A DNA stretch of 55,765 bases, from the NCBI RefSeq assembly GCF_029840925.1, contig NZ_JAOCDM010000023.1:1-55765 (forward strand), read 5' to 3'. The DNA comes from Pseudomonas sp. GD03858 (GTDB taxonomy: Bacteria > Pseudomonadota > Gammaproteobacteria > Pseudomonadales > Pseudomonadaceae). This document shows positions 43,991-53,014 of the stretch, in pieces. Position 1 is the stretch's first letter. Each line of letters starts with the position of its first letter. The notes beneath the pieces were generated by a model. That model saw only the letters and a list, made by a program, of their open reading frames with translations. It did no database searches and was not told the DNA's origin. The translations under genes and the position numbers were made by a program.

Positions 43991-44143
43991 TCAGATGCGC
44001 CCGAGCAGCAGCAGGATCAGCAGCACCACCAGCACGACGCCGACGATACCGGATGGGCCGTAGCCCCAGCTGCGTGAGTGCGGGAAGACCGGCAGGCCAC
44101 CGATCAGCAGCAGGATGAGAATGATGATGAGGATCGTGGTCAT
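43991..44143 (-). CDS. DUF3309-like 50-residue membrane peptide
   Basis: A small frame starting MTTILIIILILLLIGGLPVFPHS and ending VVLLILLLLGRI. Two hydrophobic helices flank a polar turn with SRSWGYGPSG, the DUF3309 pattern. AAGGA is seven bases before the ATG. Unknown function; it converges with the receiver-EAL gene and marks the right edge of the fimbrial/regulatory block. Confidence 0.8.
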   Translation of the reverse strand: MTTILIIILILLLIGGLPVFPHSRSWGYGPSGIVGVVLVVLLILLLLGRI

Positions 44144-44345
44144 GGCGGAGTCCTTGCGTGGTTGAGAGGCGAGGGGCTCGGAATGCTGGCCGCTTACTTT
44201 TCCGACTGCGCCGCTTGCGCAAAGATTCCATCGGCCTGGTCATGTACATGGCGATACTCCCTTATTCAGCATCCTGATGCCGCACCGCCCAGACTGGTGT
44301 TATGGCTAGACTCCAGCCCATTCCCACAGGTCAAGGCACAGCACC

Positions 44346-45161
44346 ATGGACAACCGAATGATGATCACCGGGGCCGGCTCCGGACTGGGGCGCGAGATTG
44401 CCCTGCGCTGGGCCCGGGATGGCTGGCGCCTGGCGCTGGCCGACGTCAACGAGCCCGGGCTGCGCGAGACCCTGGCGCAGGTGCGCGAGGTCGGCGGCGA
44501 TGGTTTCAGCCAGCGCTGCGATGTGCGTGACTACAGCCAGCTGACGGCGCTGGCGCAAGCCTGCGAAGAGAAGTTCGGCGGCGTGGATGTGATCGTCAAC
44601 AACGCCGGCGTCGCCTCGGGCGGCTTCTTCGCCGACTTGTCGCTGGAGGACTGGGACTGGCAGATCGCGATCAACCTGATGGGCGTGGTCAAGGGCTGCA
44701 AGGCCTTCCTGCCGCTGCTCGAGCGCAGCCGTGGGCGAATCATCAACATCGCCTCCATGGCCGCGCTGATGCAGGGGCCGGGCATGAGCAACTACAACGT
44801 GGCCAAGGCCGGCGTGCTGGCGTTGTCCGAAAGCCTGCTGGTGGAGTTGCGCCAAGTCGAGGTGGCGGTGCATGTGGTCTGCCCATCGTTCTTCCAGACC
44901 AACCTGCTCGACTCGTTTCGCGGGCCTGATCCGGCGATGAAGGTGCAGGTCGGCAAGTTGCTGGAGGGCTCACCGATCAGTGCCGCCGACATCGCCGAAC
45001 ACATTCATGCCGAGGTCGCCGCTGGCCAGTTCCTCATCCTGCCCCACGAAACCGGACGCCAGGCTTGGCAGCTCAAGTGCCAGGAGCCGCAGCGGCTTTA
45101 TGATGAAATGGCGGACATGGCGGTGAAGATGAGGGCAAAGGCCCGCAAGATCGCAAGTTGA
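44346..45161 (+). CDS. Short-chain dehydrogenase/reductase
   Basis: A 271-residue classical SDR. The cofactor-binding motif is ITGAGSGLG, then VNNAGVASG, catalytic Ser in NIASMAAL and the YxxxK pair in SNYNVAKAG. Asp32-33 region ADVNEPG suggests NAD(H) preference. Substrate not evident. The 200-base upstream gap holds no other gene. Confidence 0.9.
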   Translation: MDNRMMITGAGSGLGREIALRWARDGWRLALADVNEPGLRETLAQVREVGGDGFSQRCDVRDYSQLTALAQACEEKFGGVDVIVNNAGVASGGFFADLSLEDWDWQIAINLMGVVKGCKAFLPLLERSRGRIINIASMAALMQGPGMSNYNVAKAGVLALSESLLVELRQVEVAVHVVCPSFFQTNLLDSFRGPDPAMKVQVGKLLEGSPISAADIAEHIHAEVAAGQFLILPHETGRQAWQLKCQEPQRLYDEMADMAVKMRAKARKIAS

Positions 45162-45286
45162 AAGAAGCGGCTGTAGGTTTTTTTACCGCTGGCAGTCGGT
45201 CATATCTGTTTTTGGGTTGAGCGATTGAGTAGGCAAAAGCCGAGCAGGCAGTCTCCGATTTTCCCTTGAGTTGTGAGGATCGGAGC

Positions 45287-45472
45287 ATGCTGGTAATCGG
45301 ACGGGAAGTGGGCGAAGTCATCGTCATCGCCGAGAACATCAGGATTCAGGTGATGGCCGTGGAGAATGGCCAGGTGCGCTTCGGCATCGTCGCGCCGCGG
45401 GATGTGGATGTGCATCGGGTCGAGGTGTACCAGCGGATCAAGGCCAAGGCGCGGGAAAAGGAGCGGGTCTGA
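45287..45472 (+). CDS. rsmI: CsrA-family RNA-binding regulator RsmI
   Basis: A 61-residue post-transcriptional regulator of the Gac/Rsm network. The sequence MLVIGREVGEVIVI, then QVRFGIVAPRDVDVHRVEVYQRIK aligns with CsrA (MLILTRRVGE, VHREEIYQRI), keeping the RNA-contact VHR. The GRE in place of TRR is typical of the RsmI branch in P. putida-type pseudomonads. AGGAT-CGGAG precedes the ATG and carries GGA motifs, so autoregulation is possible. It converges with the UPF0270 gene; a TGAGCG/CGCTCA stem spans both stops. Confidence 0.88.
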   Translation: MLVIGREVGEVIVIAENIRIQVMAVENGQVRFGIVAPRDVDVHRVEVYQRIKAKAREKERV

Positions 45473-45486
45473 GCGATGTCACGCGC

Positions 45487-45714
45487 TCAGTCGAACAGCT
45501 CCCGTGGCACTTCGTGCCTGGCCAGCAACTGGCACTGCTGGCTTTCCAGGTCGAACAGGATGAACGCCTGCCCCTTGGCCAGGGCCTGGCGCACGCGCAG
45601 CACGCGGGTCTCCAGGGGTGTGTCGTCACCATTGTCGGTACCGTCGCGGGTGACGAAGTCTTCGATCAGGCGGGTCAGGGTTTCGGCTTCGAGTTGGTCG
45701 TAGGGGATCAGCAT
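45487..45714 (-). CDS. UPF0270 family protein (YheU-like)
   Basis: A 75-residue protein, MLIPYDQLEAETLTRLIEDFVTRDGTD in pieces (IPYDQLEAETL, IEDFVTRDGTD), matching the YheU/UPF0270 family of small cytoplasmic proteins without known function. Convergent with rsmI, 14 bases apart. Confidence 0.9.
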   Translation of the reverse strand: MLIPYDQLEAETLTRLIEDFVTRDGTDNGDDTPLETRVLRVRQALAKGQAFILFDLESQQCQLLARHEVPRELFD

Positions 45715-45781
45715 GGTCTGGGTGGTGGTTGTGGGAATGGAGGCATGCTACGTGAAATCGGCAACATGGTGCGCGCTATTC

Positions 45782-45903
45782 CCCTGTGGGAGCGGCCTTG
45801 CGTCGCGAAAGGGCTGCGTAGCAGCCCCAGGATTTCAGTGGTCACGCAAAAATCGCCGGGGCTGCCCTGCAGCCCTTTCGCGACGCAAGGCCGCTCCTAC
45901 AGG
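45782..45903. repeat. REP family A inverted pair (GCGTCGC variant)
   Basis: Inverted copies with TTGCGTCGCG in place of the usual TTGTGTCGCG in both arms, upstream of the UPF0270 gene and downstream of the M42 peptidase gene. Confidence 0.9.
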
Positions 45904-45951
45904 AGTTGCGCATGACTTGAGGTAGGAGCTGACTTGAGCAGCCCCGCCTGA

Positions 45952-47136
45952 TCACCCTTTGATGCCCACCAGGCTGTCCACCGCTGGCACCCGGGTGTCG
46001 CTTTCCATCTGCGCGTCGTGCTCCAGCTGGTGGCTGAAACGCTCCAGCGAGGCGCTGGCCGGTTGCGAGTCACTGGCGAACACCGGTGGGCTGAGCAGGT
46101 AGGCGCCGAGCAGGCGGCTGAGCGCCGCCAGGCTGTCGATGTGGGTGCGCTCGTAGCCATGGGTGGCGTCGCAGCCGAATGCCACCAGCGCGGTGCGGAT
46201 ATCGTGGCCGGCGGTGACCGCCGAATGCGCGTCGCTGAAGTAGTAGCGGAACAGGTCGCGGCGCACCGGCAGGTCGTGGTCGCGGGCCAGTTTCAGCAGA
46301 TGGCGCGACAGATGATAGTCATAAGGGCCGGACGAATCCTGCATCGCCACGCTCACCGCATGCTCGCTGGAGGCTTGGCCGGGCGCCACCGGGGCGATGT
46401 CGATGCCGACGAACTCGCTGACATCCCAGGGCAGGGCGCCCGCCGCGCCCGAGCCCGTCTCTTCGGTGATGGTGAACAACGGGTGGCAGTCGATCAGTGG
46501 CTGGCGACCGCTTTGCACCACGGCCTTGAGCGCGGTCAGCAACGCCGCGACGCCGGCCTTGTCGTCCAGATGGCGGGCGCTGACATGGCCACTTTCGGTG
46601 AACTCCGGCAACGGGTCGAAGGCGACGAAATCACCCAGGGCGATGCCCAGTGCTTCGCAATCTGCGCGGGTAGCGCAGTAGGCGTCCAGGCGCACTTCCA
46701 CATGTTCCCAGCTGATCGGCATCTGGTCGATCGCGGTGTTGAAGGCGTGGCCGCTGGCCATCAGTGGCAGCACGCTGCCGCGCACGATACCGGTGTCGGT
46801 GAACACGCTGACCCGGCTGCCTTCGGCGAAGCGGCTCGACCAGCAGCCTACCGGAGCCAGGGCCAGGCGGCCGTTGTCCTGAAGTTGGCGCACGCTGGCG
46901 CCGATGGTGTCCAGGTGCGCCGAGACGGCGCGGTCGGGCGAGCTCTGGCGTCCCTTGAGGGTGGCGCGGATAGTGCCGCGACGGGTCAGCTCGAAGGGGA
47001 TGCCCAGTTCGTCCAGGCGCTCGGCGACATAGCGCACGATGGTGTCGGTGAAGCCGGTGGGGCTGGGGATGGCGAGCATTTCCAGCAACACACGTTTGAG
47101 GTAGTCGAGATCGGGTTCGGGGAGTCGTTCGGACAT
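45952..47136 (-). CDS. M42-family peptidase of the NAGGN osmoprotectant locus
   Basis: A 394-residue metallopeptidase. Metal-ligand motifs are SAHLDTIG, HLDDKAG, ITEETGSGA (catalytic Glu), GIDIAPV and SDAHSA. Members of this subgroup always accompany ngg and the asnB-type amidotransferase; the role is not settled, but breakdown or processing of N-acetylglutaminylglutamine amide is likely. GGAG lies eight bases before the ATG at 47136; upstream in-frame sequence comes from a repeat element. It is 196 bases downstream of ngg. Confidence 0.9.
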   Translation of the reverse strand: MSERLPEPDLDYLKRVLLEMLAIPSPTGFTDTIVRYVAERLDELGIPFELTRRGTIRATLKGRQSSPDRAVSAHLDTIGASVRQLQDNGRLALAPVGCWSSRFAEGSRVSVFTDTGIVRGSVLPLMASGHAFNTAIDQMPISWEHVEVRLDAYCATRADCEALGIALGDFVAFDPLPEFTESGHVSARHLDDKAGVAALLTALKAVVQSGRQPLIDCHPLFTITEETGSGAAGALPWDVSEFVGIDIAPVAPGQASSEHAVSVAMQDSSGPYDYHLSRHLLKLARDHDLPVRRDLFRYYFSDAHSAVTAGHDIRTALVAFGCDATHGYERTHIDSLAALSRLLGAYLLSPPVFASDSQPASASLERFSHQLEHDAQMESDTRVPAVDSLVGIKG

Positions 47137-47183
47137 GTCCAGGTCTCCGGTCGGGGTGAAATTTCCAAGCTGCGGGCAAGGTC

Positions 47184-47317
47184 CTTGTGGGAGCGGCCTT
47201 GCCGAGGCGTCGGACCGCTCGGAAAGGCCTGCACCGCGGGCCCGGCAGTAGATGCAGCGAAGCTGAAATCCTGGGGGCGCTTCGCACCCCTTTCGCGACA
47301 CAAGGCCGCTCCTACAA
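47184..47317. repeat. REP family A pair with diverged left arm
   Basis: The right arm (TTTCGCGACACAAGGCCGCTCCTACA) is canonical; the left arm starts TGTGGGAGCGGCCTTGCC but then departs from the family. It lies between ngg and the M42 gene, splitting the NAGGN locus. Confidence 0.75.
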
Positions 47318-47332
47318 AGATCCGTGGGGCTG

Positions 47333-49078
47333 TCAGGCCAAGGGTCGGCTATGTGGAAACAACAGATCCATGAAACGCTCAGCCGTAGGCTGCGGTTCAT
47401 GATTGGCCAGCCCCGCGCGCTCGTTGGCTTCGATGATCACGTAGTCCGGGTGTTCGGCATCGCGGACCATGAAATCCAGGCCCACCACCGCGATTTCCAG
47501 GGCGCGGGCCGCGCGCACCGCGGCATCGGCCAGCACCGGGTGCAGGCGCGCGGTGACGTCTTCCAGGGTGCCGCCGGTGTGCAGGTTGGCCGTGCGCCGC
47601 ACGGCCAGGCGCTGGCCGGCCGGCAGTACATGGTGGTAGCCCAGCCCCGCGGCCTTGAGCGTGCGCTCGGTCTCCTCGTCGAGCGGGATGCGGCTTTCGC
47701 CCCCCGTGGCGGCCTGGCGTCGACGACTCTGGGCCTCGATCAGCGCGTGGATGTTGTGGCGGCCATCGCCGATCACCTGCGCCGGGTGGCGAATGGCGGC
47801 GGCCACCACCTCGTAGCCGATGACCACGATGCGCAGGTCGCTGCCGGGGTGGAAGCTTTCCAGCAGCACGCGGCTGTCGAAACGACGGGCCTGTTCGACA
47901 GCGCGGCTGACTTCGTCGATACAGTTAAGGTTCACCGCCACGCCCTGGCCCTGCTCGCCATCGACCGGCTTGACCACCACCGCGCCATGCTCGTCGAGAA
48001 AGGCCAGATTGTCGTCGGCGCTGCCTGCCAGTTGCTGCGCGGGCACCTGCAGGCCAGCGTTGTGCAAGGCCTGGCGGGTCAGGCGTTTGTCCTGGCAGAG
48101 GGTCATGGTGACGGCGCTGGTCAGGTCGCTGAGCGACTCGCGGCAGCGGATGCGGCGCCCGCCCAGACTGAGGGTGAACAGACCGGCGCTGGCATCGTCC
48201 ACCTGCACGTCGATGCCGCGGCGCAAGGCTTCGTCGACGATGATCCGAGCATAGGGATTGAGATCGGCTTGCGGCCCAGGGCCGAGGAACAAGGGCTGGT
48301 TGATACCGTTCTTGCGCTTGACGGCGAAGGTCGGCAGGTTGCGAAACCCCAGTTTCGTGTACAGGCGCTTGGCCTGGCGATTGTCGTGCAGCACCGACAG
48401 GTCGAGGCAGGCCAGCCCACGGCTCATGAAGTGCTCGACCAGGTGACGCACCAGCACTTCGCCGACGCCCGGTCGCGTGCAGTGCGGATCCACCGCCAGG
48501 CACCATAGGCTGCAACCGTGCTCGGGGTCGTCGAAGGCCTTGTGGTGATCCAGGCCCATGACGCTGCCGATCACCGCGTTGCTGTCCTCGTCCTCGGCCA
48601 GCCAGTACACCGGCCCGCCGAGGTGACGCGGGGTCAGCAGCTCGGGAACGACCGGCAGCATGCCGCGTGCCTGGTACAGGGTATTGATCGCCTGCCAGTC
48701 CGCCTGGCTCTGCGCCCGACGGATGCGAAAGCCACGGAACACGCGCTGCGCCGGGCGGTAGTCGGTGAACCACAGGCGCAGGGTGTCGGAGGGGTCGAGG
48801 AACAGTTGCTGCGGGGCCTGCGCCAGTACCTGCTGCGGCGCGGCCACGTACAAGGCGATGTCGCGCTCGCCGGTCTGCTCCTCCAACAGGGCTTCGGCCA
48901 GGCTGACCGGGTTGGGATGGGTATGTCCGATCAGCAGCCGACCCCAGCCGCAGTGCACCGCGCGCGGCTTGTCGTGGGGCTCGCTGCCGTCGCCGGCCAG
49001 GCGCGCCTGCAGGCGCTCGTAGGACGGCGCCTGACCGCGCAGCAAGCGCTGACCGTAAGCGGTTTCATGGGCTTTCAT
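47333..49078 (-). CDS. ngg: N-acetylglutaminylglutamine synthetase (GNAT-ATP-grasp fusion)
   Basis: A 581-residue two-domain enzyme. The GNAT acetyltransferase half (about 110-265) has LWCLAVDPHCTRPGVGEVLVRHL in pieces (CLAVDPHC, RPGVGEVL) and ends NRQAKRLYTKLGF. The ATP-grasp ligase half (about 300-575) has VVVKPVDGEQGQGVAVNL and VVGLDFMVRD, VIIEANERAG. Together they would join two glutamines and acetylate the N terminus to make the NAGGN precursor. It starts three bases after the amidotransferase stop. Confidence 0.93.
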   Translation of the reverse strand: MKAHETAYGQRLLRGQAPSYERLQARLAGDGSEPHDKPRAVHCGWGRLLIGHTHPNPVSLAEALLEEQTGERDIALYVAAPQQVLAQAPQQLFLDPSDTLRLWFTDYRPAQRVFRGFRIRRAQSQADWQAINTLYQARGMLPVVPELLTPRHLGGPVYWLAEDEDSNAVIGSVMGLDHHKAFDDPEHGCSLWCLAVDPHCTRPGVGEVLVRHLVEHFMSRGLACLDLSVLHDNRQAKRLYTKLGFRNLPTFAVKRKNGINQPLFLGPGPQADLNPYARIIVDEALRRGIDVQVDDASAGLFTLSLGGRRIRCRESLSDLTSAVTMTLCQDKRLTRQALHNAGLQVPAQQLAGSADDNLAFLDEHGAVVVKPVDGEQGQGVAVNLNCIDEVSRAVEQARRFDSRVLLESFHPGSDLRIVVIGYEVVAAAIRHPAQVIGDGRHNIHALIEAQSRRRQAATGGESRIPLDEETERTLKAAGLGYHHVLPAGQRLAVRRTANLHTGGTLEDVTARLHPVLADAAVRAARALEIAVVGLDFMVRDAEHPDYVIIEANERAGLANHEPQPTAERFMDLLFPHSRPLA

Positions 49079-49081
49079 CGG

Positions 49082-50869
49082 TCAGATTCCTTGTTCGCTG
49101 AGCCACAGGTTCAGTGCCGCCAGTTGCCACAGCTTGGAGCCGCGCAGTGGCGTGAGCTGTCCGTGCGGGTTGCTCAGCAGGCGGTCGAGCATCGCCGGAT
49201 TGAACAGGCCACGATCCTGGCTGGGGTCGGTCAGCAGCTCGCGCACCCAGTCCAGGGTGGCGCCCTGCAAGTGCTTGAGGCCAGGTACCGGGAAGTAGCC
49301 CTTCTTGCGGTCGATCACCTCGTGGGGGATGACGCGTCGCGCCGCCTGCTTGAGCACCTGCTTGCCGCCGTCGGGCAGCTTGAAACGGGCCGGGATGCGT
49401 GCCGACAGCTCCACCAGGCGATAGTCCAGGAACGGCGTGCGTGCCTCCAGGCCCCAGGCCATGGTCATGTTGTCCACGCGCTTGACCGGGTCGTCCACCA
49501 GCATCACCGTGCTGTCCAGGCGCAGGGCCTTGTCCACCGCCTCCGGCGCGCCGGGGCGCGCGAAGTGCTCGCGGACGAACTCGCCGGCGGCGTCGGTCTC
49601 CAGCAGCCAGGGGGGCTGCACGGTGTCGCGGTACTCGGCGTGGCTGCGATCGAAGAACGCATCGCGGTAGGCGGCGAAGGCGTTCTCGGCGCCGTCCACC
49701 TGCGGGTACCAGTGGTAGCCGGCGAACAGCTCGTCGGCGCCCTGGCCGCTCTGCACGCCTTTGCAGTGCTTGGCCACTTCGCGCGACAGCAGGTAGAAGG
49801 CGATGCAGTCATGGCTGACCATCGGCTCGCTCATGGCGCGGAAGGCCGCCGGCAATTGCTCGATGATCTCGCGCTCGGCGATGCGCAATTGGTGATGGCG
49901 GGTGCCGTAATGGCGGGCGATCAGGTCGGAGTACTGGAATTCGTCGCCGCGCTCGCCACCGGCATCCTCGAAGCCGATGGAGAAGGTCGACAGGTCGTCC
50001 ACCCCGGCTTCGCGCAGCAGGCCCACGAGCAGGCTGGAGTCGACACCGCCCGAGAGCAGCACGCCGACGTCGACGGCGGCGCGCTGGCGGATCGCCACGG
50101 CGTCGCGGGTGGCGTCGAGCACGCGGCTGGTCCACCCCTCCAGGTCGAGCTCGCGCTCGTCCGGATTCGGGCCAAAGTGCAGTTGCCACCAGGTCTGGCG
50201 CTCGACTTCGCCATGGCGGTCGATGCGCATCCAGGTGCCGGGCTCGAGCTTTTGCACGTTGGCCAGCAGCGTGCGCGGCGCCGGCACCACGGCGTGGAAA
50301 TTCAGGTAGTGGTTGAGCGCCACCGGGTCGATCAGCGGGTCGATGTCACCGCCCTTGAGCAGCGCCGGCAGGGTCGAGGCGAAGCGCAGGCGCTCGCCGT
50401 CGCGCGACAGGTACAGCGGTTTGACGCCGAGGCGGTCGCGGGCCAGGAACAGGCGCTGGTTGTCGCGCTCCCAGATGGCCAGGGCGAACATGCCGTTGAG
50501 CTTGGGCAGCAGCGCCGCGCCCCAGGCGTGATAGCCCTTGAGCAGCACTTCGGTGTCGCCGTCGGACCAGAAGCTGTAGCCCAGGTCCTGCAGTTCCTGA
50601 CGCAGCTCCGGGAAGTTGTAGATGGCGCCGTTGAACGCCAGGCAAAGGCCCAGGGTGCTGTCGACCATGGGCTGGGCCGAGCCGTCGGACAGGTCCATGA
50701 TCTTCAGACGTCGGTGGCCGAGGGCGATCGGGCCCTGGCTATGGAAGCCCCAGGCGTCGGGGCCGCGGGGCGCCAGGTGGTGGGTAATGCGCTCCACCGC
50801 GGCGAGGTCCGCCGGGCGAGGGGCTTGGTCGATGGGGGTGAAACGTAACTCTCCTGCTAATCCGCACAT
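49082..50869 (-). CDS. asnB: N-acetylglutaminylglutamine amidotransferase (AsnB-type)
   Basis: A 595-residue class-II glutamine amidotransferase. Cys2 nucleophile (MCGLAGEL), glutaminase motifs RGPDAWG and FNGAIYN, and an asparagine-synthetase PP-loop LLSGGVDSS. In this gene trio it amidates N-acetylglutaminylglutamine to the neutral dipeptide NAGGN, made under osmotic stress. AAGGA precedes the ATG. First gene of the locus, with 165 bases of upstream sequence that holds one orphan REP half. Confidence 0.93.
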   Translation of the reverse strand: MCGLAGELRFTPIDQAPRPADLAAVERITHHLAPRGPDAWGFHSQGPIALGHRRLKIMDLSDGSAQPMVDSTLGLCLAFNGAIYNFPELRQELQDLGYSFWSDGDTEVLLKGYHAWGAALLPKLNGMFALAIWERDNQRLFLARDRLGVKPLYLSRDGERLRFASTLPALLKGGDIDPLIDPVALNHYLNFHAVVPAPRTLLANVQKLEPGTWMRIDRHGEVERQTWWQLHFGPNPDERELDLEGWTSRVLDATRDAVAIRQRAAVDVGVLLSGGVDSSLLVGLLREAGVDDLSTFSIGFEDAGGERGDEFQYSDLIARHYGTRHHQLRIAEREIIEQLPAAFRAMSEPMVSHDCIAFYLLSREVAKHCKGVQSGQGADELFAGYHWYPQVDGAENAFAAYRDAFFDRSHAEYRDTVQPPWLLETDAAGEFVREHFARPGAPEAVDKALRLDSTVMLVDDPVKRVDNMTMAWGLEARTPFLDYRLVELSARIPARFKLPDGGKQVLKQAARRVIPHEVIDRKKGYFPVPGLKHLQGATLDWVRELLTDPSQDRGLFNPAMLDRLLSNPHGQLTPLRGSKLWQLAALNLWLSEQGI

Positions 50870-50984
50870 AGGTCCTTACCGGTTTTGCCGTTGGGGAGGT
50901 GTGCCGCGAAGGTGGGCACTTAGGTAGGGACCTGGGTGGATTGCGAGAGTTTTAGATCGATCTGTTATATGCGATGAGTGGGCA

Positions 50985-51009
50985 TCGCGAGGCCAGCCCG
51001 CTCCCACAG
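50985..51009. repeat. Orphan REP family B half-site
   Basis: A single TCGCGAGGCCAGCCCGCTCC...ACAG without an inverted partner, between mnmC and asnB, 26 bases from the mnmC stop. Confidence 0.65.
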
Positions 51010-51034
51010 AGGCACAGTTCTTGTGATGTCTGTG

Positions 51035-53005
51035 CTACTTGCCGCGAATCAGCCGGCGCAGCGCAAAACGGTTCGGATGACACGCCTCGGCCACTGCCCT
51101 GGGCAGCGGCAGCGGCTCGCCGCTGGCCCATGCGCCGATCAGTTCGCCCGACAACGGCGCGGTGATCAATCCCCGCGACCCATGCCCGCTGTTCACGTAC
51201 AGCCCCTCCAGCCACGGGCAGGCCACATCCGGCACCTGTCGCGCATCCTTGGCCAGCATGGCGTAGGCCTGGTTGAACGCCTCGACATCGGCCAGCGGTC
51301 CGACAATGGGCAGGTAGTCCGGGCTGGTGCAGCGGAACGCCGCCCGGCCCTGCAGTTGTGCCGGATCCAGCTCGGCGGTGCGCAGTCGGGTGGCCAGGTC
51401 CGCGGAAATATCATCCAGCAGCGCCAGGTTGCCCTGGTGCTCGGCCACGGTCGGCGCCAGGTCCTCGTTGTGGAAGTCGAAGCTGGCGCCCAGGGTATGT
51501 TCATCGCCGCGAGGTGGCGCCACATAGCCGTCGGCACAGACCACCGTGCGCAGTTCCCGGCTGGCCAAGGTGGCCGGAAGGCGGGTGATCTGCCCGCGAA
51601 TGCGCTTGAGCGGCAGCCCGGCGCAGGCGGGGAAGTGACGGACATCTGCAGCCCCGGCCAGCACCACCAGCGGCGCGCTGGCCAGCAGGCGCTCGCCGTC
51701 CCAGGCCTGCCACAGGCCGTCGGCCTTGCGCAGCGCGATGACGTTGGCATGGCCGAGCAGGCGGATGCGCGGATGGTTCAGCTGGGCCTGGCACAGCGCC
51801 GGCGGATGTACCCAGCCACCTTCGGGGTAGAACAGGCCGCCGCTGGCCAGCGCCACGCCTGCCGTGGCTTCGGCCTGGGCGCGGTCGAGCTGGCGCAGCA
51901 GGCTGTCGTCGAAGGCGGTTGCCAGCTTGGCCTGGCGCTCGCCTTCCTTGTCGTCGAAGGCCAGTTGCAGCACGCCGCAGGCGTCCCAGTCGTGGCCGCG
52001 TTGCAGGTGCTCGAGCCAGCGACGGGTGTAGCCGAAGCCGGAAAGGATCATCTGCGACAGGGCGGTGCCATGGGCGGAGAGCTTGAGGTACAGCACGCCC
52101 TGGGGGTTGCCAGAGGCCTCCTGGGCCGGCCCGTCGTGGCGCTCCAGCACGCTGACCTGCCAACCCCGGGCCGCCAGGCTGCGCGCCGTGGCGCTGCCCG
52201 CCAGGCCGGCACCGATCACCAGTGCCTCGCGTGGCCCCGGCAAGGGCGCCGGGCGGGCGTACCAGGGCGCCGCGGGGGCTGCTGGCGCGCCGCCATAGAC
52301 GCCGTGCATCACCTCCCATTTCTTGCCGATACCGGGCACCTTCTTCATGGCGAAGCCGGCCTCGATCAGCGCGCGGCGGACCCAGCCGGTGGTGGTGAAG
52401 GTGCCGAGGGTGGTGCCAGGGTGCGACAGGCGTGCCAGCTGGGCGAACAGCTCCGGCGTCCACATGTCGGGGTTCTTCGCCGGAGCGAAGCCGTCCAGGA
52501 ACCAGGCGTCGATGCGCGCGTCCAGTTGCGGCAGTTGCTCCAGGGCATCGCCGATCATCAGGGTGAGGGTGACGCGGCCGCCATCGAGGCTCAGTTGCTG
52601 GAAACCTGGATGGATCGCCACGTACTGATCGAGCAGGGGCCGGGTGAAAGGCGCCAGTTGCGGCCACAGCCGCATGGCGCGCTCCAGGTCATCCCGGCTC
52701 AGGGGGTACTTTTCCACGCTGACGAAATGCAGGCGCGCCTCGGCGTGTGCCAGTTCGGCGAACAGCTGCCAGGCACAGAAGAAGTTCATGCCGGTGCCGA
52801 AGCCCGTTTCCCCGATCACCAGGCAGCCCCCCGGCGCTAGCTCGGCGTAGCGCTGGCGCAGGTGGTTCTGCTCGATGAACACGTGCAGGGTTTCGTCGAT
52901 GCCTTCGTTGATGGCGAAATACACATCGTCGTATTGCCGGGAATGGGGGCGGCCCTGGTCGTCCCAGTCGATCTGGGCGTGCTGGGGGAGGGTGGTGTCG
53001 GACAT
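51035..53005 (-). CDS. mnmC: Bifunctional tRNA mnm5s2U biosynthesis protein MnmC
   Basis: A 656-residue two-domain enzyme for the wobble uridine of tRNA. The N-terminal SAM-dependent methyltransferase domain (about 1-245) has VIGETGFGTGMNF and WFLDGFAPAKNPDMW. The C-terminal FAD oxidoreductase domain (about 265-650) has ALVIGAGLAGSATARSLA and ends VNSGHGSRGLITAPL. Together they convert cmnm5U to nm5U to mnm5U. An ATG two codons upstream (53011) is also possible; the longer frame reads into a repeat. Confidence 0.94.
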   Translation of the reverse strand: MSDTTLPQHAQIDWDDQGRPHSRQYDDVYFAINEGIDETLHVFIEQNHLRQRYAELAPGGCLVIGETGFGTGMNFFCAWQLFAELAHAEARLHFVSVEKYPLSRDDLERAMRLWPQLAPFTRPLLDQYVAIHPGFQQLSLDGGRVTLTLMIGDALEQLPQLDARIDAWFLDGFAPAKNPDMWTPELFAQLARLSHPGTTLGTFTTTGWVRRALIEAGFAMKKVPGIGKKWEVMHGVYGGAPAAPAAPWYARPAPLPGPREALVIGAGLAGSATARSLAARGWQVSVLERHDGPAQEASGNPQGVLYLKLSAHGTALSQMILSGFGYTRRWLEHLQRGHDWDACGVLQLAFDDKEGERQAKLATAFDDSLLRQLDRAQAEATAGVALASGGLFYPEGGWVHPPALCQAQLNHPRIRLLGHANVIALRKADGLWQAWDGERLLASAPLVVLAGAADVRHFPACAGLPLKRIRGQITRLPATLASRELRTVVCADGYVAPPRGDEHTLGASFDFHNEDLAPTVAEHQGNLALLDDISADLATRLRTAELDPAQLQGRAAFRCTSPDYLPIVGPLADVEAFNQAYAMLAKDARQVPDVACPWLEGLYVNSGHGSRGLITAPLSGELIGAWASGEPLPLPRAVAEACHPNRFALRRLIRGK

Positions 53006-53014
53006 GGTCATATT

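Noticed and set aside
45174..45217. Possible terminator after the SDR gene (AGCGG...CCGCT around a T-run)
   Set aside because: The stem is only five bases and the T-run lies inside the loop, so it is not a convincing intrinsic terminator.
48518..50848. 776-codon open frame antisense to the asnB-type gene
   Set aside because: No domain or ribosome site; the minus-strand amidotransferase motifs are unambiguous.
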